Below are positions 6,812 to 15,742 of a stretch of 35,834 bases of DNA, piece by piece (within the stretch, counting starts at the first letter, position 1; the number at the start of each line of letters is the position of its first letter). The DNA is from Candidatus Saccharimonadota bacterium. GTDB lineage: Bacteria; Patescibacteriota; Saccharimonadia; Saccharimonadales; Saccharimonadaceae. Under the pieces are notes generated by a model that worked only from the letters and a program-made list of their open reading frames with translations, searched no databases and was not told where the DNA came from. The position numbers and the translations under genes were made by a program. The stretch lies in NCBI GenBank assembly GCA_009786195.1, contig WQTP01000040.1, forward strand, positions 1 to 35,834, read 5' to 3'.

Positions 6812-6839
6812 GGTGAGCCACCCATAGTGGTGGCTCACC
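6812..6839 (+). terminator. Perfect 11-bp hairpin upstream of ftsL
   Basis: GGTGAGCCACC (6812-6822) and GGTGGCTCACC (6829-6839) pair without mismatch around CATAGT. The following sequence is AAGGGTTCTTTTG, a weak U-tract, so it could be a partial terminator or attenuator inside the operon, or a processing/stability element. It lies 41 nt before ftsL. Confidence 0.6.
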
Positions 6840-6880
6840 AAGGGTTCTTTTGATGCGAGTAAAAAAGGAAAAATAAAAAT

Positions 6881-7249
6881 ATGACACAAAATCGACAACA
6901 GTTCGTTTCAACGCGTAAGCGACAACTAGCAACCGTTTCGGTTGGGGGGTGGGGGCGTAATCAAAACCTAACAGCTTTTACTAGCGGGATACGACTCGGA
7001 CCAATCACTAATGTAGTTTTGATCGTACTGTTAGTCGCTTTCTTGGGTTTGCTGTATTTGACGCAACTGACCAAAACATCAACTTTTGGTTACGAAATGA
7101 ATCAGATTAATATCGAAAAATCACAATTAGCGGCTGAACAGAATGATTTAAAACTTGAGAACGCGCGTTTACAATCGCTGATGCACGTACAAGATTCAAC
7201 AGTTGCGACAACCATGACAACTCCAGTTGATACTAATCACGTGGAGTAA
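6881..7249 (+). CDS. ftsL: FtsL/DivIC-like septum protein
   Basis: 122 aa with the FtsL layout: a basic N-terminal cytoplasmic part (about 45 residues), one membrane helix (TNVVLIVLLVAFLGLLYLTQ, about residues 44-63) and an extracytoplasmic coiled coil (INIEKSQLAAEQNDLKLENA). Sequence similarity in this family is weak; the call rests on topology and on its place between rsmH and ftsI. It would form the bridging complex with the FtsQ-like protein and activate FtsW/FtsI. A ribosome-binding site AAGGA lies about 12 nt before the ATG. The tail is Thr-rich and ends 3 nt before the ftsI start. Confidence 0.75.
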   Translation: MTQNRQQFVSTRKRQLATVSVGGWGRNQNLTAFTSGIRLGPITNVVLIVLLVAFLGLLYLTQLTKTSTFGYEMNQINIEKSQLAAEQNDLKLENARLQSLMHVQDSTVATTMTTPVDTNHVE

Positions 7250-7252
7250 TCC

Positions 7253-9013
7253 GTGGAAGAAAAGTCAACAAAATCTCGTGCTCAATGGCTGACCATTGGT
7301 CTGTTTTTGGTGCTGATTATTTTTGTTGTTCGACTTTTCTATATTCAGGTAATTGAGTATGACAAGTACGCAGCTCAGGCCGACCAAATGCAAATTAGTA
7401 AACGCACTATCAACCCGACGCGAGGTGAATTTTTTGTACTCGACAAAGACGGCATATTATCACCACTAGTGCTTAATCAAACAGTTTACACAGTGTTTGC
7501 TGACCCAACTCAGATTGGTGATGGTAACATCGAAAAAATTCGCAATCTTATTCAGGACGTAGCTGGTGGACAAGCCATCACAAGTAATTTTGAAAAACTA
7601 AACGACACTGCTATGCAATACGTAGTGTTGGCCAGGCAGGTCACACACACTCAGGCTGAAAAGATTCGCGATGCTAACCTGAAGGGTGTAGGATTACAAG
7701 CAACATCGCGACGCGTTTATCCTGAAGGTAGCTTAGCGGCACAAGTGCTGGGTTTCGTGAATGTCGATGGCGAAGGACAATATGGTCTTGAGCAATTCTT
7801 AAATAAAGAACTAGCTGGTGAACCGGGTGTGCTGCAGTCGGTAACCGATGTGCGTCATATCCCATTAACGATTGGCGTACATGATGTGTCAATTCCGGCG
7901 AAAAATGGCACGAACTATGTTTTGTCGATTGATCGCGCTGTTCAAGCACACGTGGAACATTCCTTGGCGGATGGTCTGAAAAGAGTTAGTGCGACAAAAG
8001 GTAGTATCGTTATTATGGAGGTCGACACTGGTAGAGTTATAGCGATGGCTAACTTACCCTCTTATGATCCGGCCAATTATAACAAAGTGGATGATTCAGC
8101 AGTTTTTCAAAATACTATCACTATGTGGCCGTATGAACCTGGTTCGGTAATCAAACCATTCACTATCGGCGCAGCGATGGACACGGGTTCAATCGGCCGT
8201 TATTCAACTTTTCATAACACTGGTTGCGTAATGGTAGCAGATGCCAAGATTTGCAATCTCTATCGACAAGTCGACGGTGAAACAATAGACGTCGCTAACA
8301 TCTTAAGATACTCACTAAACACTGGGGCAATTTGGGCTCTGGAACAAATGGGTGGTGGTGATATTAATTTAATAGCTCGTCAACGATTATATAATTACTT
8401 TGCTGACAACTATCGATTTACTGAAAAAACGAACATCGAATCTACCGGCGAAGCTGTTGGTCTAATGATGAAACCGGATAATCCGAATGGAGCTAGAGTG
8501 ACTTATTCAAACATGACATTTGGGCAGGGTATGAATGTCACAATGATTCAAGTAGTCGCGGCTTTTGCAGCAACAATTAACGGAGGTACTTATTATCAAC
8601 CAACTCTAATTTTAGGTACAATTAACAAAAATGGCAAACTGGTTGAACAAAAACCAAAAGTCATAGCTAATGGAGTTTTGAAAACTGAAACATCCAAAAA
8701 CTTAAAAGAAATGTTAAGAGCAATCCGTGCTGGGAGCGTCTCAATGTCACAGATAGACCGAGGATATTATGTTGGTGGTAAGTCGGGTACTGCTGAGACA
8801 ATTGATCCAGCAACTGGCAAGTATGGTGGACCAACAATCGGATCATATTTGGGTTTCGTTGGGGACGAGACAGGTAATCCAAAATATGCGATAATGGTAC
8901 GGGTAGATGATGGGCACGTGGCAGCCGGTTCGACCACAGGGTCAGCTGCGGCACAACCAATCTTTGATGCAATTAGTCGATTCATAATAGAATACGAAGG
9001 AGTAACAAAATGA
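7253..9013 (+). CDS. ftsI: Penicillin-binding protein 2/FtsI-type division transpeptidase
   Basis: 586 aa. N-terminal membrane anchor (LTIGLFLVLIIFVVRLFYIQV, residues 13-33), a dimerisation domain with RGEFFVLDKDG and RRVYPEGSLAAQVLGFV, then the transpeptidase domain with all three active-site motifs: SVIK (nucleophile Ser298, Lys301), SLN (Ser354-Asn356) and KSGT (Lys510-Thr513). It crosslinks septal peptidoglycan on the outer face of the membrane together with FtsW. The start is GTG, preceded by GTGGAG, and the stop overlaps the mraY ATG by 4 nt. No PASTA domain is present. Confidence 0.93.
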   Translation: MEEKSTKSRAQWLTIGLFLVLIIFVVRLFYIQVIEYDKYAAQADQMQISKRTINPTRGEFFVLDKDGILSPLVLNQTVYTVFADPTQIGDGNIEKIRNLIQDVAGGQAITSNFEKLNDTAMQYVVLARQVTHTQAEKIRDANLKGVGLQATSRRVYPEGSLAAQVLGFVNVDGEGQYGLEQFLNKELAGEPGVLQSVTDVRHIPLTIGVHDVSIPAKNGTNYVLSIDRAVQAHVEHSLADGLKRVSATKGSIVIMEVDTGRVIAMANLPSYDPANYNKVDDSAVFQNTITMWPYEPGSVIKPFTIGAAMDTGSIGRYSTFHNTGCVMVADAKICNLYRQVDGETIDVANILRYSLNTGAIWALEQMGGGDINLIARQRLYNYFADNYRFTEKTNIESTGEAVGLMMKPDNPNGARVTYSNMTFGQGMNVTMIQVVAAFAATINGGTYYQPTLILGTINKNGKLVEQKPKVIANGVLKTETSKNLKEMLRAIRAGSVSMSQIDRGYYVGGKSGTAETIDPATGKYGGPTIGSYLGFVGDETGNPKYAIMVRVDDGHVAAGSTTGSAAAQPIFDAISRFIIEYEGVTK

Positions 9014-10044
9014 ATGAACTATTAAGCCAACTAATCCCAGTAGCAACCAGAATATTTTTGCTCGGCGGTATAGCGTTTGTTATTGCCATGATCTTAACAC
9101 CAATTTACACGTACTTTGCGTACAAGTATAAATTTTGGAAAAAACAAAAAACCGTAGCGTTCGACGGCCGAAAATTAACGGTAGTTAGTAAATTGCACGC
9201 TGCTAAAATTGCTCACCACGTACCAACTATGGCTGGGTGCATTTTTGTGCTGGCTATTACCATTACTACGCTATTTTTTAACCTCAGCCGACCGCAAACT
9301 TGGTTACCACTAGCGGCTTTAATTGGTGGGGCACTGGTTGGGTTGATTGATGATATCTTGAACTTGCGCGGACATAGCGCAGTGGCTGGCCTTCGTGCGC
9401 CGGTGAAGTTTACGATGATCACAATTCTGGGATTAGGACTTGGTTGGTTCTTCTGGTACAAACTAGGTTTTACTGCAGTGCACATACCATTTATCGGCGA
9501 ATGGGACACGGGTATTTTCATAATACCACTCTTTGCTTTTGCGGTAGTAGCGGCTGGTAATGCGGTCAATATCAGCGATGGTCTAGATGGTTTAGCTGGC
9601 GGGTTAGCAGCCTCAGCTTTTTCGATGTTTGCGGTCATTGCTATTTTGGGTGAACAATTTGGTTTAGCTGGTTTTTGTTTAACAATAGTTGGCGCGCTAC
9701 TGTCGTATTTATGGTTCAATGTTTATCCAGCACGTTTTTTCATGGGCGACATTGGTTCATTTGCACTTGGCGTAAGCTTGGGTGTGGTAGCAATGCTGAC
9801 AGACTGTCTGTTCATCTTGCCAATTATTGGTGCAGTATTTGTTGTGGAAACTGGTTCAGTAATTATTCAACAAATCAGCAAAAAGTTGCGCGGCGGTAAA
9901 AAAATTTGGTCAGCAACACCAATCCACCATCATTTTGAAGCCAAAGGTTGGCCAGAGACCAAAGTCACAATGCGCTTCTGGGTAATCGGCAATATCGTCG
10001 GTATCGTCGGTATCATCGTAGCGTTAGCTGGAGGTAGCGTTTAA
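9010..10044 (+). CDS. mraY: Phospho-N-acetylmuramoyl-pentapeptide transferase
   Basis: 344 aa with about ten membrane helices. It transfers phospho-MurNAc-pentapeptide to undecaprenyl phosphate, making lipid I. Key features: DDILNLRG on a cytoplasmic loop (Asp pair), NAVNISDGLDGLAGG with D190 and D193, FFMGDIGSFALG, and the HHHFEAKGWPETKV loop that carries the family's triple His. The N-terminal part has the expected TP.....L...K.G.P.MGG region only in weak form (VVSKLHAAKIAHHVPTMAG). It overlaps ftsI by 4 nt and touches ftsW (TAATG), so translation is coupled. Confidence 0.95.
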   Translation: MNELLSQLIPVATRIFLLGGIAFVIAMILTPIYTYFAYKYKFWKKQKTVAFDGRKLTVVSKLHAAKIAHHVPTMAGCIFVLAITITTLFFNLSRPQTWLPLAALIGGALVGLIDDILNLRGHSAVAGLRAPVKFTMITILGLGLGWFFWYKLGFTAVHIPFIGEWDTGIFIIPLFAFAVVAAGNAVNISDGLDGLAGGLAASAFSMFAVIAILGEQFGLAGFCLTIVGALLSYLWFNVYPARFFMGDIGSFALGVSLGVVAMLTDCLFILPIIGAVFVVETGSVIIQQISKKLRGGKKIWSATPIHHHFEAKGWPETKVTMRFWVIGNIVGIVGIIVALAGGSV

Positions 10045-11369
10045 TGGGTCGTTGGACTACGACTGACCATAATCAAAATAGTTCGGCGCGTCGAACTAAG
10101 TTAAATCTATCCAAAATTCGAACACTGTTTTTTGAGACGACTGATAGTTTAGAACTCAGTAGAAAACACCGACCAGATTACTTGTTGGTGGTGTTAATTA
10201 TGGCCTTGGCGTTAATTGGTTTGATTGTTTTGTTTTCGATCACACCAGCATTAACTAACGGCAATGATGCAGAATCGCTGAACTTCATGTTGCGTCAAGG
10301 TTTGTTTTTGACGATAGGTTTAGTAGCTTTTTTTATTGCCAGTAAAATCCCATTAGATTTTTGGCGAAAGCATGGTGTAAAAGTGTTCATCCTGGCGTTT
10401 TTTGTCTGTTTTATCCTGCCAATTATGGGTTGGTTAAATATTTCACTAGCACGTTGCACTTATGGCGCTTGTCGATGGTACAGTTTGGGTAATATTGGTA
10501 CGTTTCAGCCAGCTGAATTTTTAAAGTTTGGCACAGTACTTTTCGTAGCTGGATTTTTGGCAGTGCGAACAGCACAAAGTAAATTAAACTCAATTAAGGA
10601 ATCGTTGTTACCACTCGGTTTGATAACCTTTATGTCACTGTTTGTGATTGTTGTCATGCAAAAAGATCTTGGTACTGGTATATCGCTGGTGGCAATTGTC
10701 TTAACTCAGTTAATAATTGCTGGTGTCAAATTAAAGATGATTTTTCTATCGATAGCATCTCTTAGTATAACTGGTATAATGGCTATTTTAATTGCACCGC
10801 ATCGTTTGGCGCGCATCGCGACATTTCTAGGGCAGGGCAATGAAACGGCGGATTATCATATTAACCAAGCAATGATTGCGCTAGGGTCGGGCGGTATGAC
10901 TGGACGAGGTCTCGGTCAGTCAGTACAGGCCTTTGGCTGGTTACCAGAAGCGATCCACGATTCAATTTTTGCAATTTTAGGAGAAACGTTAGGCTTTATC
11001 GGATTAGTCGTAATCATTTTGATTTTTGCAATGTTGTTGAGACGAATTATCAGCAAAGTTGATTTTCTGGAAAATACTTATCTCAGACTAATAGTAGCTG
11101 GTATATTTGGCTGGCTGGTAGCACATGTAGTGATGAACATTGGTGCGATGACGTACCTGTTGCCACTGACTGGCATTACTTTACCACTAGTTAGTTTTGG
11201 CGGCACTTCAATGTTATTCATCATGATGAGTTTAGGTGTAGTATTTGGAATTTCGCGCTACACACTACATAATAAAGTGAAACTAGAGGAAGGAGGCGAA
11301 CATGCGAGTTCTGTGCGTGGGCGGCGGTTCGGGCGGCCACATTACACCAATCGTAGCGATAGTCGATGA
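10044..11369 (+). CDS. ftsW: FtsW-type peptidoglycan glycosyltransferase (SEDS family)
   Basis: 441 aa with ten membrane helices after a 45-residue polar N-terminus. SEDS signatures: the loop region GSGGMTGRGLGQSVQAFGWLPEAIHDSIFA, GETLGFIGLV, and the last helices LPLTGITLPLVSFGGTSMLF. It polymerises glycan strands from lipid II at the septum with its partner FtsI. Two Cys in the RCTYGACRW loop could form an external disulfide. The C-terminal 23 codons run 68 nt into murG in another frame, giving an Arg-rich tail (SSVRGRRFGRPHYTNRSDSR) that may be recent and non-essential. The start ATG overlaps the mraY TAA stop by one base. Confidence 0.93.
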   Translation: MGRWTTTDHNQNSSARRTKLNLSKIRTLFFETTDSLELSRKHRPDYLLVVLIMALALIGLIVLFSITPALTNGNDAESLNFMLRQGLFLTIGLVAFFIASKIPLDFWRKHGVKVFILAFFVCFILPIMGWLNISLARCTYGACRWYSLGNIGTFQPAEFLKFGTVLFVAGFLAVRTAQSKLNSIKESLLPLGLITFMSLFVIVVMQKDLGTGISLVAIVLTQLIIAGVKLKMIFLSIASLSITGIMAILIAPHRLARIATFLGQGNETADYHINQAMIALGSGGMTGRGLGQSVQAFGWLPEAIHDSIFAILGETLGFIGLVVIILIFAMLLRRIISKVDFLENTYLRLIVAGIFGWLVAHVVMNIGAMTYLLPLTGITLPLVSFGGTSMLFIMMSLGVVFGISRYTLHNKVKLEEGGEHASSVRGRRFGRPHYTNRSDSR

Positions 11370-12447
11370 ATTACGAAAACGAAAACCCGACGCTGATATT
11401 CGAGTGTGGTGCGATCGCAAATTCATTTCTCAAACGCGACAACTACTTAGTGCAGATGTACCCATTAATGTTATTACCAGCGGTAAATATCGACGCTACA
11501 CCAATCTCTCATTATGGTCGCACATTCGTTACCACCTGATAAAAACACATCTTGCGAATATAGTTGATATATTTAAAGTTGGTTTTGGTTTTTTGCAAAG
11601 CTTATTCAAGTTAATTATTTGGCGACCAAACGTAGTTTTTTTGAAAGGTGGATTTGTCTGTGTGCCAGTCGGCATAGCAGCGCACGTTTTGCGGATTCCA
11701 TTAGTGATTCACGATTCGGACGCTGTGCCGGGCCTAGCTAATCGCATTTTAGCACGATATGCTAACCGAATAGGAACTGGCTTGCCAGTCGAAAATTATC
11801 CTAATTATAAAAAAGACATAACCAAATATGTCGGCATTCCAGTTAGGAAAAACTTCAAAATCTTGAATACAAAACAAAAAGCAGATGTAAAAAAAGTGTT
11901 CAATTTCTCACCTAATAAAAAATTAGTTGTTATCATTGGCGGCGGGCTCGGTTCTCATAGTTTAAACAAAACTGCTTTAATAATCGCGCCAGACATCGCC
12001 AGAGCAGATCTACAGATGCTGATTGTTAGTGGTGCGGATGAATCGTTGACAATAGAAGATGATTTGACGATAAATATTCACACAGTACCATTTGTAACTG
12101 ATGGAATGTCGGAACTTCTGGGTGCAGCTGACGTTGTAGTAACACGAGCTGGTGCGACTTTTTTAGCGGAACTAGCAACTGTCGCTGCATCGGTTATCAT
12201 TGTGCCTAATCACCATTTGGCCGGCGATCATCAAACAAAAAATGCGGCAATTTATGAGATGGCTGGAGCGGCTCTAGTTATTGATCCGCGTGAATTAGAA
12301 AAATCAGCGACAGTGCTAAAAGATAACATCTTAAAAGTAGTGAACGACGAAAACTATAGTAAAAAACTTAGTCAAAATCTACATAAATTTGCTAAAGCTG
12401 ATGCACTTGAACGAATGGTTGAAATGATTTTAGGGGCTATAAAATGA
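11302..12447 (+). CDS. murG: UDP-GlcNAc:lipid I GlcNAc transferase
   Basis: 381 aa, a GT-B glycosyltransferase that adds GlcNAc to lipid I on the inner membrane face, giving lipid II. The N-terminal domain has GGGSGGHITPIVAIVDEL and KGGFVCVPVGIAA..LRIPLVIHDSDAVPGLANRIL; the C-terminal domain has IGGGLGSHSLN, then VVTRAGATFLAELATVAA..IIVPNHHLAGDHQTKNA (nucleotide-sugar site). GGAAGGAGG is a very good ribosome-binding site and fixes the ATG at 11302 inside the ftsW tail. The stop overlaps the next start (ATGA). Confidence 0.95.
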   Translation: MRVLCVGGGSGGHITPIVAIVDELRKRKPDADIRVWCDRKFISQTRQLLSADVPINVITSGKYRRYTNLSLWSHIRYHLIKTHLANIVDIFKVGFGFLQSLFKLIIWRPNVVFLKGGFVCVPVGIAAHVLRIPLVIHDSDAVPGLANRILARYANRIGTGLPVENYPNYKKDITKYVGIPVRKNFKILNTKQKADVKKVFNFSPNKKLVVIIGGGLGSHSLNKTALIIAPDIARADLQMLIVSGADESLTIEDDLTINIHTVPFVTDGMSELLGAADVVVTRAGATFLAELATVAASVIIVPNHHLAGDHQTKNAAIYEMAGAALVIDPRELEKSATVLKDNILKVVNDENYSKKLSQNLHKFAKADALERMVEMILGAIK

Positions 12448-13319
12448 CAAAACCCAAACGTCGTGGTCAGTACAGCGACGAAATGCGCGCAGAACTGAAC
12501 ACAAATTTTACTCGTGGCATCACGTTATCAACTTTTCATGCAACTAAACACGAAAAGTCTGATCGTCAGAAAGAACATGATTTACGCGTCTGGCGACGCA
12601 AACTAGGTGGTGTTCTGCTAATCATAATATTAGTTTGTGGGTTAGGACTGCTGATTTTAACGCAGCTCAGCAGCTCTTTTTCGGATGTTACTAGTAATGT
12701 GTCAACTTTAAAAACTGCTGATGCTGACAGATATAAAGAAATTATTAACGAATACTTATCAAAAAATCCATTCGAACGATTTGAATTTGCCAGACGTAAT
12801 GACAACATGATTAACTATGTGGCCGAACAAGCTCCTGAAGTAAAAACAGTCGTAATCAAACAAGCCGGCATATTAACAGGTAAGTTGCACTTAGACTTTC
12901 GTGAACCCATAGCTATGTGGTCCATGGCTGACACCACCAGCTATGTTGACGCTGAGGGAGTTGTCTTTTCGCGTAATTATTTTGCAGCACCCACAATAAC
13001 AATTGCCGATAACAGCGGCGCAACGGCCAGTAGCGACACGGTGGCTTCATCGCGATTCTTGGGTTTCGTGGGGCAGGTGACTGCCGAGCTGAAAAAAAAT
13101 AGTGGTGGCATAGTGGAACGGGTAATCATTCCGACTGGCGCTATTCGCTATGTTGAACTTTACTTGATGGACCGCAATTATCCATTTAAAACGCAAATTG
13201 ATCGTGATGCTACTGCGCAGGCAGCGGACATCGCAGCAGTTATTAAATATCTTGATGCTAATTACTTAACACCTACTTATGTGGACGTTAGGGTAGCAGG
13301 GAAAGCTTACTGGAAATAG
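12444..13319 (+). CDS. ftsQ: FtsQ/DivIB-like division protein
   Basis: 291 aa: basic cytoplasmic N-terminus (about 52 residues), one membrane helix (LGGVLLIIILVCGLGLLILTQL), then an extracytoplasmic region. The stretch from residue 88 (RYKEIINEYLSKNPFERF) to VKTVVIKQA..LHLDFREPIAMW looks like the POTRA plus beta-domain organisation of FtsQ (the RxPiA.W pattern appears as REPIAMW), followed by YVDAEGVVF. It should bridge FtsL and FtsI/FtsW. It is the last gene of the cluster; ftsA, ftsZ and murC-F are not present before the following gap. Confidence 0.8.
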   Translation: MTKPKRRGQYSDEMRAELNTNFTRGITLSTFHATKHEKSDRQKEHDLRVWRRKLGGVLLIIILVCGLGLLILTQLSSSFSDVTSNVSTLKTADADRYKEIINEYLSKNPFERFEFARRNDNMINYVAEQAPEVKTVVIKQAGILTGKLHLDFREPIAMWSMADTTSYVDAEGVVFSRNYFAAPTITIADNSGATASSDTVASSRFLGFVGQVTAELKKNSGGIVERVIIPTGAIRYVELYLMDRNYPFKTQIDRDATAQAADIAAVIKYLDANYLTPTYVDVRVAGKAYWK

Positions 13320-13336
13320 ATTTGTTTTGTGACTTT

Positions 13337-13379
13337 CGTCTAACCTCCCCACCCCTGTTATAACAGAGGTGAGAAGACG
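13337..13379 (+). terminator. Long imperfect hairpin after ftsQ
   Basis: CGTCT/AGACG (outer) and ACCTC/GAGGT (inner) bracket the palindrome TGTTATAACA. It lies 17 nt after the ftsQ stop. No run of T follows, so termination is only likely; it may protect the 3' end of the cluster messenger. Confidence 0.4.
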
Positions 13380-14139
13380 TAATAGAGAATATATTTCATT
13401 AAATAACATTTTTTTAAAAAGTCAAATTACCAATAGTGATATGAGTGGGGGAGGGTAGAAAAGTATGAAATAACAATATAATAGAAAATTGTCAAATATC
13501 ATACCGACCAACCGAAACGTGGGGCTGTGGAAAACTATTTTTATAATAAAATAAATAAAAATGCAAATAATCAAACTTCATACAAAATCGTTGCAATTTT
13601 TGCTACAATGAAGTTACCTGTCCATTAAGTAATTAAATAAGGCTCGAAAAATAATATTAAATAGTTAATTATTTAATACGTCAGGAAAACCACACTCCCT
13701 ATAAGAGCCCTGCTTAAAAATACCTTATATAAGTAAAATTAGTAAAACGAAATCACTCGTCGAAGAACCTTTGATTGTCTTAGCGATATTTCTTATATGT
13801 CGTAAAAGATATATTGTGCGACATTACGTATTTGTACAAAAGACGATTCTCTATCCATTGTTGTTGGGACTATTTTTTCGTGTATCGGCAGTTTTTATTT
13901 TGAAATATATATTTTATCAAATTCCTACCCGACCCGATCATGCCATTGGTGTTTTGTTTGGTTTTAGGCCCTCTTTTGGCACCTCATGCTGTACTGGCCG
14001 TTCTGAGCGACTGCGAAGTAGTTATCTACAGGGGTGCAACAGAGATGACAGAATATAGAATATGAAGACCCCAACATCGTCATTAACGGGGGTGGGAAGT
14101 TGTGGCGACAGGGAAGAGTTATCGGTAGAATTAGCAAAA
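13380..14139. other. AT-rich gap of ~760 nt without a convincing gene
   Basis: The left part is very AT-rich and contains a foldable segment at about 13641-13709: GGCTC pairs with GAGCC around an inner ATTAAATA/TATTTAAT hairpin. TACAAT at 13604-13609 could be a -10 for it, without a good -35. The TTG-started ORF 13771-14058 begins with hydrophobic residues, has no ribosome-binding site and ends in a compositionally different tail; the ORF at 14062-14409 is largely antisense to the helicase gene. I do not call either. A decayed gene or an unrecognised small RNA is possible. Confidence 0.4.
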
Positions 14140-15720
14140 TTACTTCCCCGCTCTTATCTTTTCTATGTCGACGGAATTTTCACCAAAGAATTTTTGGATA
14201 CGAAGGGCGACGGAAACTGGAGAACGTCCGAGGGTTTTTACGAGTTGATCGATATTTTTACCAGATTTGAAATCCGTTTGCAAAGTTGCGTCGTCATCAG
14301 GTTTCCATTTTGTCCAAGCGTTGGGCCATTTGGCGCGATCGGACGCTTGACGTTTGGCGAAATCGGAATTTGGATTCGAAGTTTTCTTCTTAGTGGACAA
14401 ACGAGCTGACTTTTCCCTTCTCTGTTTATTAACACGTAAATATTCATATTTATTTTTGGCAATTTCCGCCGACTGGCGAAATTTTTGATCATGTTCTAAT
14501 ACTTCGGGGTGGATTTTGAAAGCATTGCTATGTAGTCCTAAAATTGATAATGAATTCAGCGAACGTACGCGCGATAACGCTACGTACCCCATACCCGGTT
14601 CAAAAACATTTTTCAGATTAATTTTGGCAGAATCGAGTGTCATACCTTGGGACTTATGCACAGTGATAGCATAGGCTGGACGCAAAGGGATTTGAGTTAT
14701 CGAAGCACGTTTTTTATCACCATCGCGCAGTTCCCAACTAACTTCGTGAACAGTGATTTTTCGACCGTTACGAAACTCTACGATTGGATTATTAAATGGA
14801 CCACCAAAACCCGTGATAACACCGATTGAACCATTAACGAAACCTTGTTCAGGATCGTTTTTGAGCGCCATAACCAGAGCTCCTTTTTTGAGTCGCAAAA
14901 TCTCGGGTGCTAGACATGATTTCTTTAAACGATCAACGTAATTAGACGAACCAGTATGACTCATTTCGAACGATAAAAAATCTCCCGGTAGAGCGTTCAT
15001 TTTGCGATCGTTGATAGAATCAACATCGCGGTTGGTAGTATGTAACTCAGTAATTTCCTGCGCGTCATCTAACTCTGCTTGAAATCGTTTGGCGATTTTT
15101 TCAGCGTCGGATCGTACGATTTCATCGCGACGAATTTTACCCAGGATTTCGAGAAACTCATCATCGTTTTGACGATGTTGTGAATCGAGATAAAGTATCA
15201 CTGGGTCGGCGTTTTGCCAAGAAAGTGCGTTATAAGCAAATTCAGTGCGCGGGATTTCATCATCGAATTCGGGTCGGTCGGTTGAACGTGTGACGGGTGG
15301 TAATTGGAAAAAATCTCCACAAAATACAACTTGTAAACCACCGAATGATTCGTCGACACCACGGACAGTGCGACAAACTGTGTCGATTAAATCCAATCGG
15401 TAATCATGCAACATCGAAATTTCGTCGATAATCAAAATGTCAGCTTTTTCGATTTGTTCACGACGACCTTTGGGTAATTTATCGAAAAAATATCGTGGTA
15501 AATTATCCAAAACACCCAAACCGCTCCAGGCATGAATCGTGTTTCCGTTTAAGTGTGTCGCTGCGATTCCAGTCGTGGCGGTGACCGCGACTTTTTTACC
15601 GGATTTTTTCGCTAGTCGCACAAATTCGTTCAGAGTGTATGTTTTTCCTGCCCCCGCTGGGCCGGTCAGAAACACGTTGTGCCCATCGAGCATAATTTCA
15701 AGTGCTAACTCTTGATCCAT
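14140..15720 (-). CDS. Pif1-type ATP-dependent DNA helicase
   Basis: About 526 aa from the ATG at 15720 (the track's TTG start, three codons earlier, is less likely). SF1B helicase motifs: Walker A GPAGAGKT near residue 20, ATTGIAA (Ia), HAWSGLG, Walker B LIIDEISML, FCGDFFQLPPV (III), and later GFVNGSIGVI, AYAITVHKSQGMTLD (V) and GMGYVALSRVRS (VI). It would unwind DNA 5'-3' at forks, R-loops or G-quadruplexes. The C-terminal 110 residues are a charged linker and a Myb/SANT-like helical unit (WKPDDDATLQTDFKSGKNID), probably for DNA binding. It starts 22 nt after the secA stop, so it probably shares that transcript. Confidence 0.85.
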   Translation of the reverse strand: MDQELALEIMLDGHNVFLTGPAGAGKTYTLNEFVRLAKKSGKKVAVTATTGIAATHLNGNTIHAWSGLGVLDNLPRYFFDKLPKGRREQIEKADILIIDEISMLHDYRLDLIDTVCRTVRGVDESFGGLQVVFCGDFFQLPPVTRSTDRPEFDDEIPRTEFAYNALSWQNADPVILYLDSQHRQNDDEFLEILGKIRRDEIVRSDAEKIAKRFQAELDDAQEITELHTTNRDVDSINDRKMNALPGDFLSFEMSHTGSSNYVDRLKKSCLAPEILRLKKGALVMALKNDPEQGFVNGSIGVITGFGGPFNNPIVEFRNGRKITVHEVSWELRDGDKKRASITQIPLRPAYAITVHKSQGMTLDSAKINLKNVFEPGMGYVALSRVRSLNSLSILGLHSNAFKIHPEVLEHDQKFRQSAEIAKNKYEYLRVNKQRREKSARLSTKKKTSNPNSDFAKRQASDRAKWPNAWTKWKPDDDATLQTDFKSGKNIDQLVKTLGRSPVSVALRIQKFFGENSVDIEKIRAGK

Positions 15721-15742
15721 AACACACAAAATTTCTAATTAA

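Noticed and set aside
13771-14058. 95-aa ORF with hydrophobic N-terminus
   Set aside because: TTG start, no ribosome-binding site or promoter, abrupt change of composition to a basic tail; not called as a gene.
14062-14409. 115-aa plus-strand ORF
   Set aside because: Mostly antisense to the Pif1 helicase C-terminal coding region.
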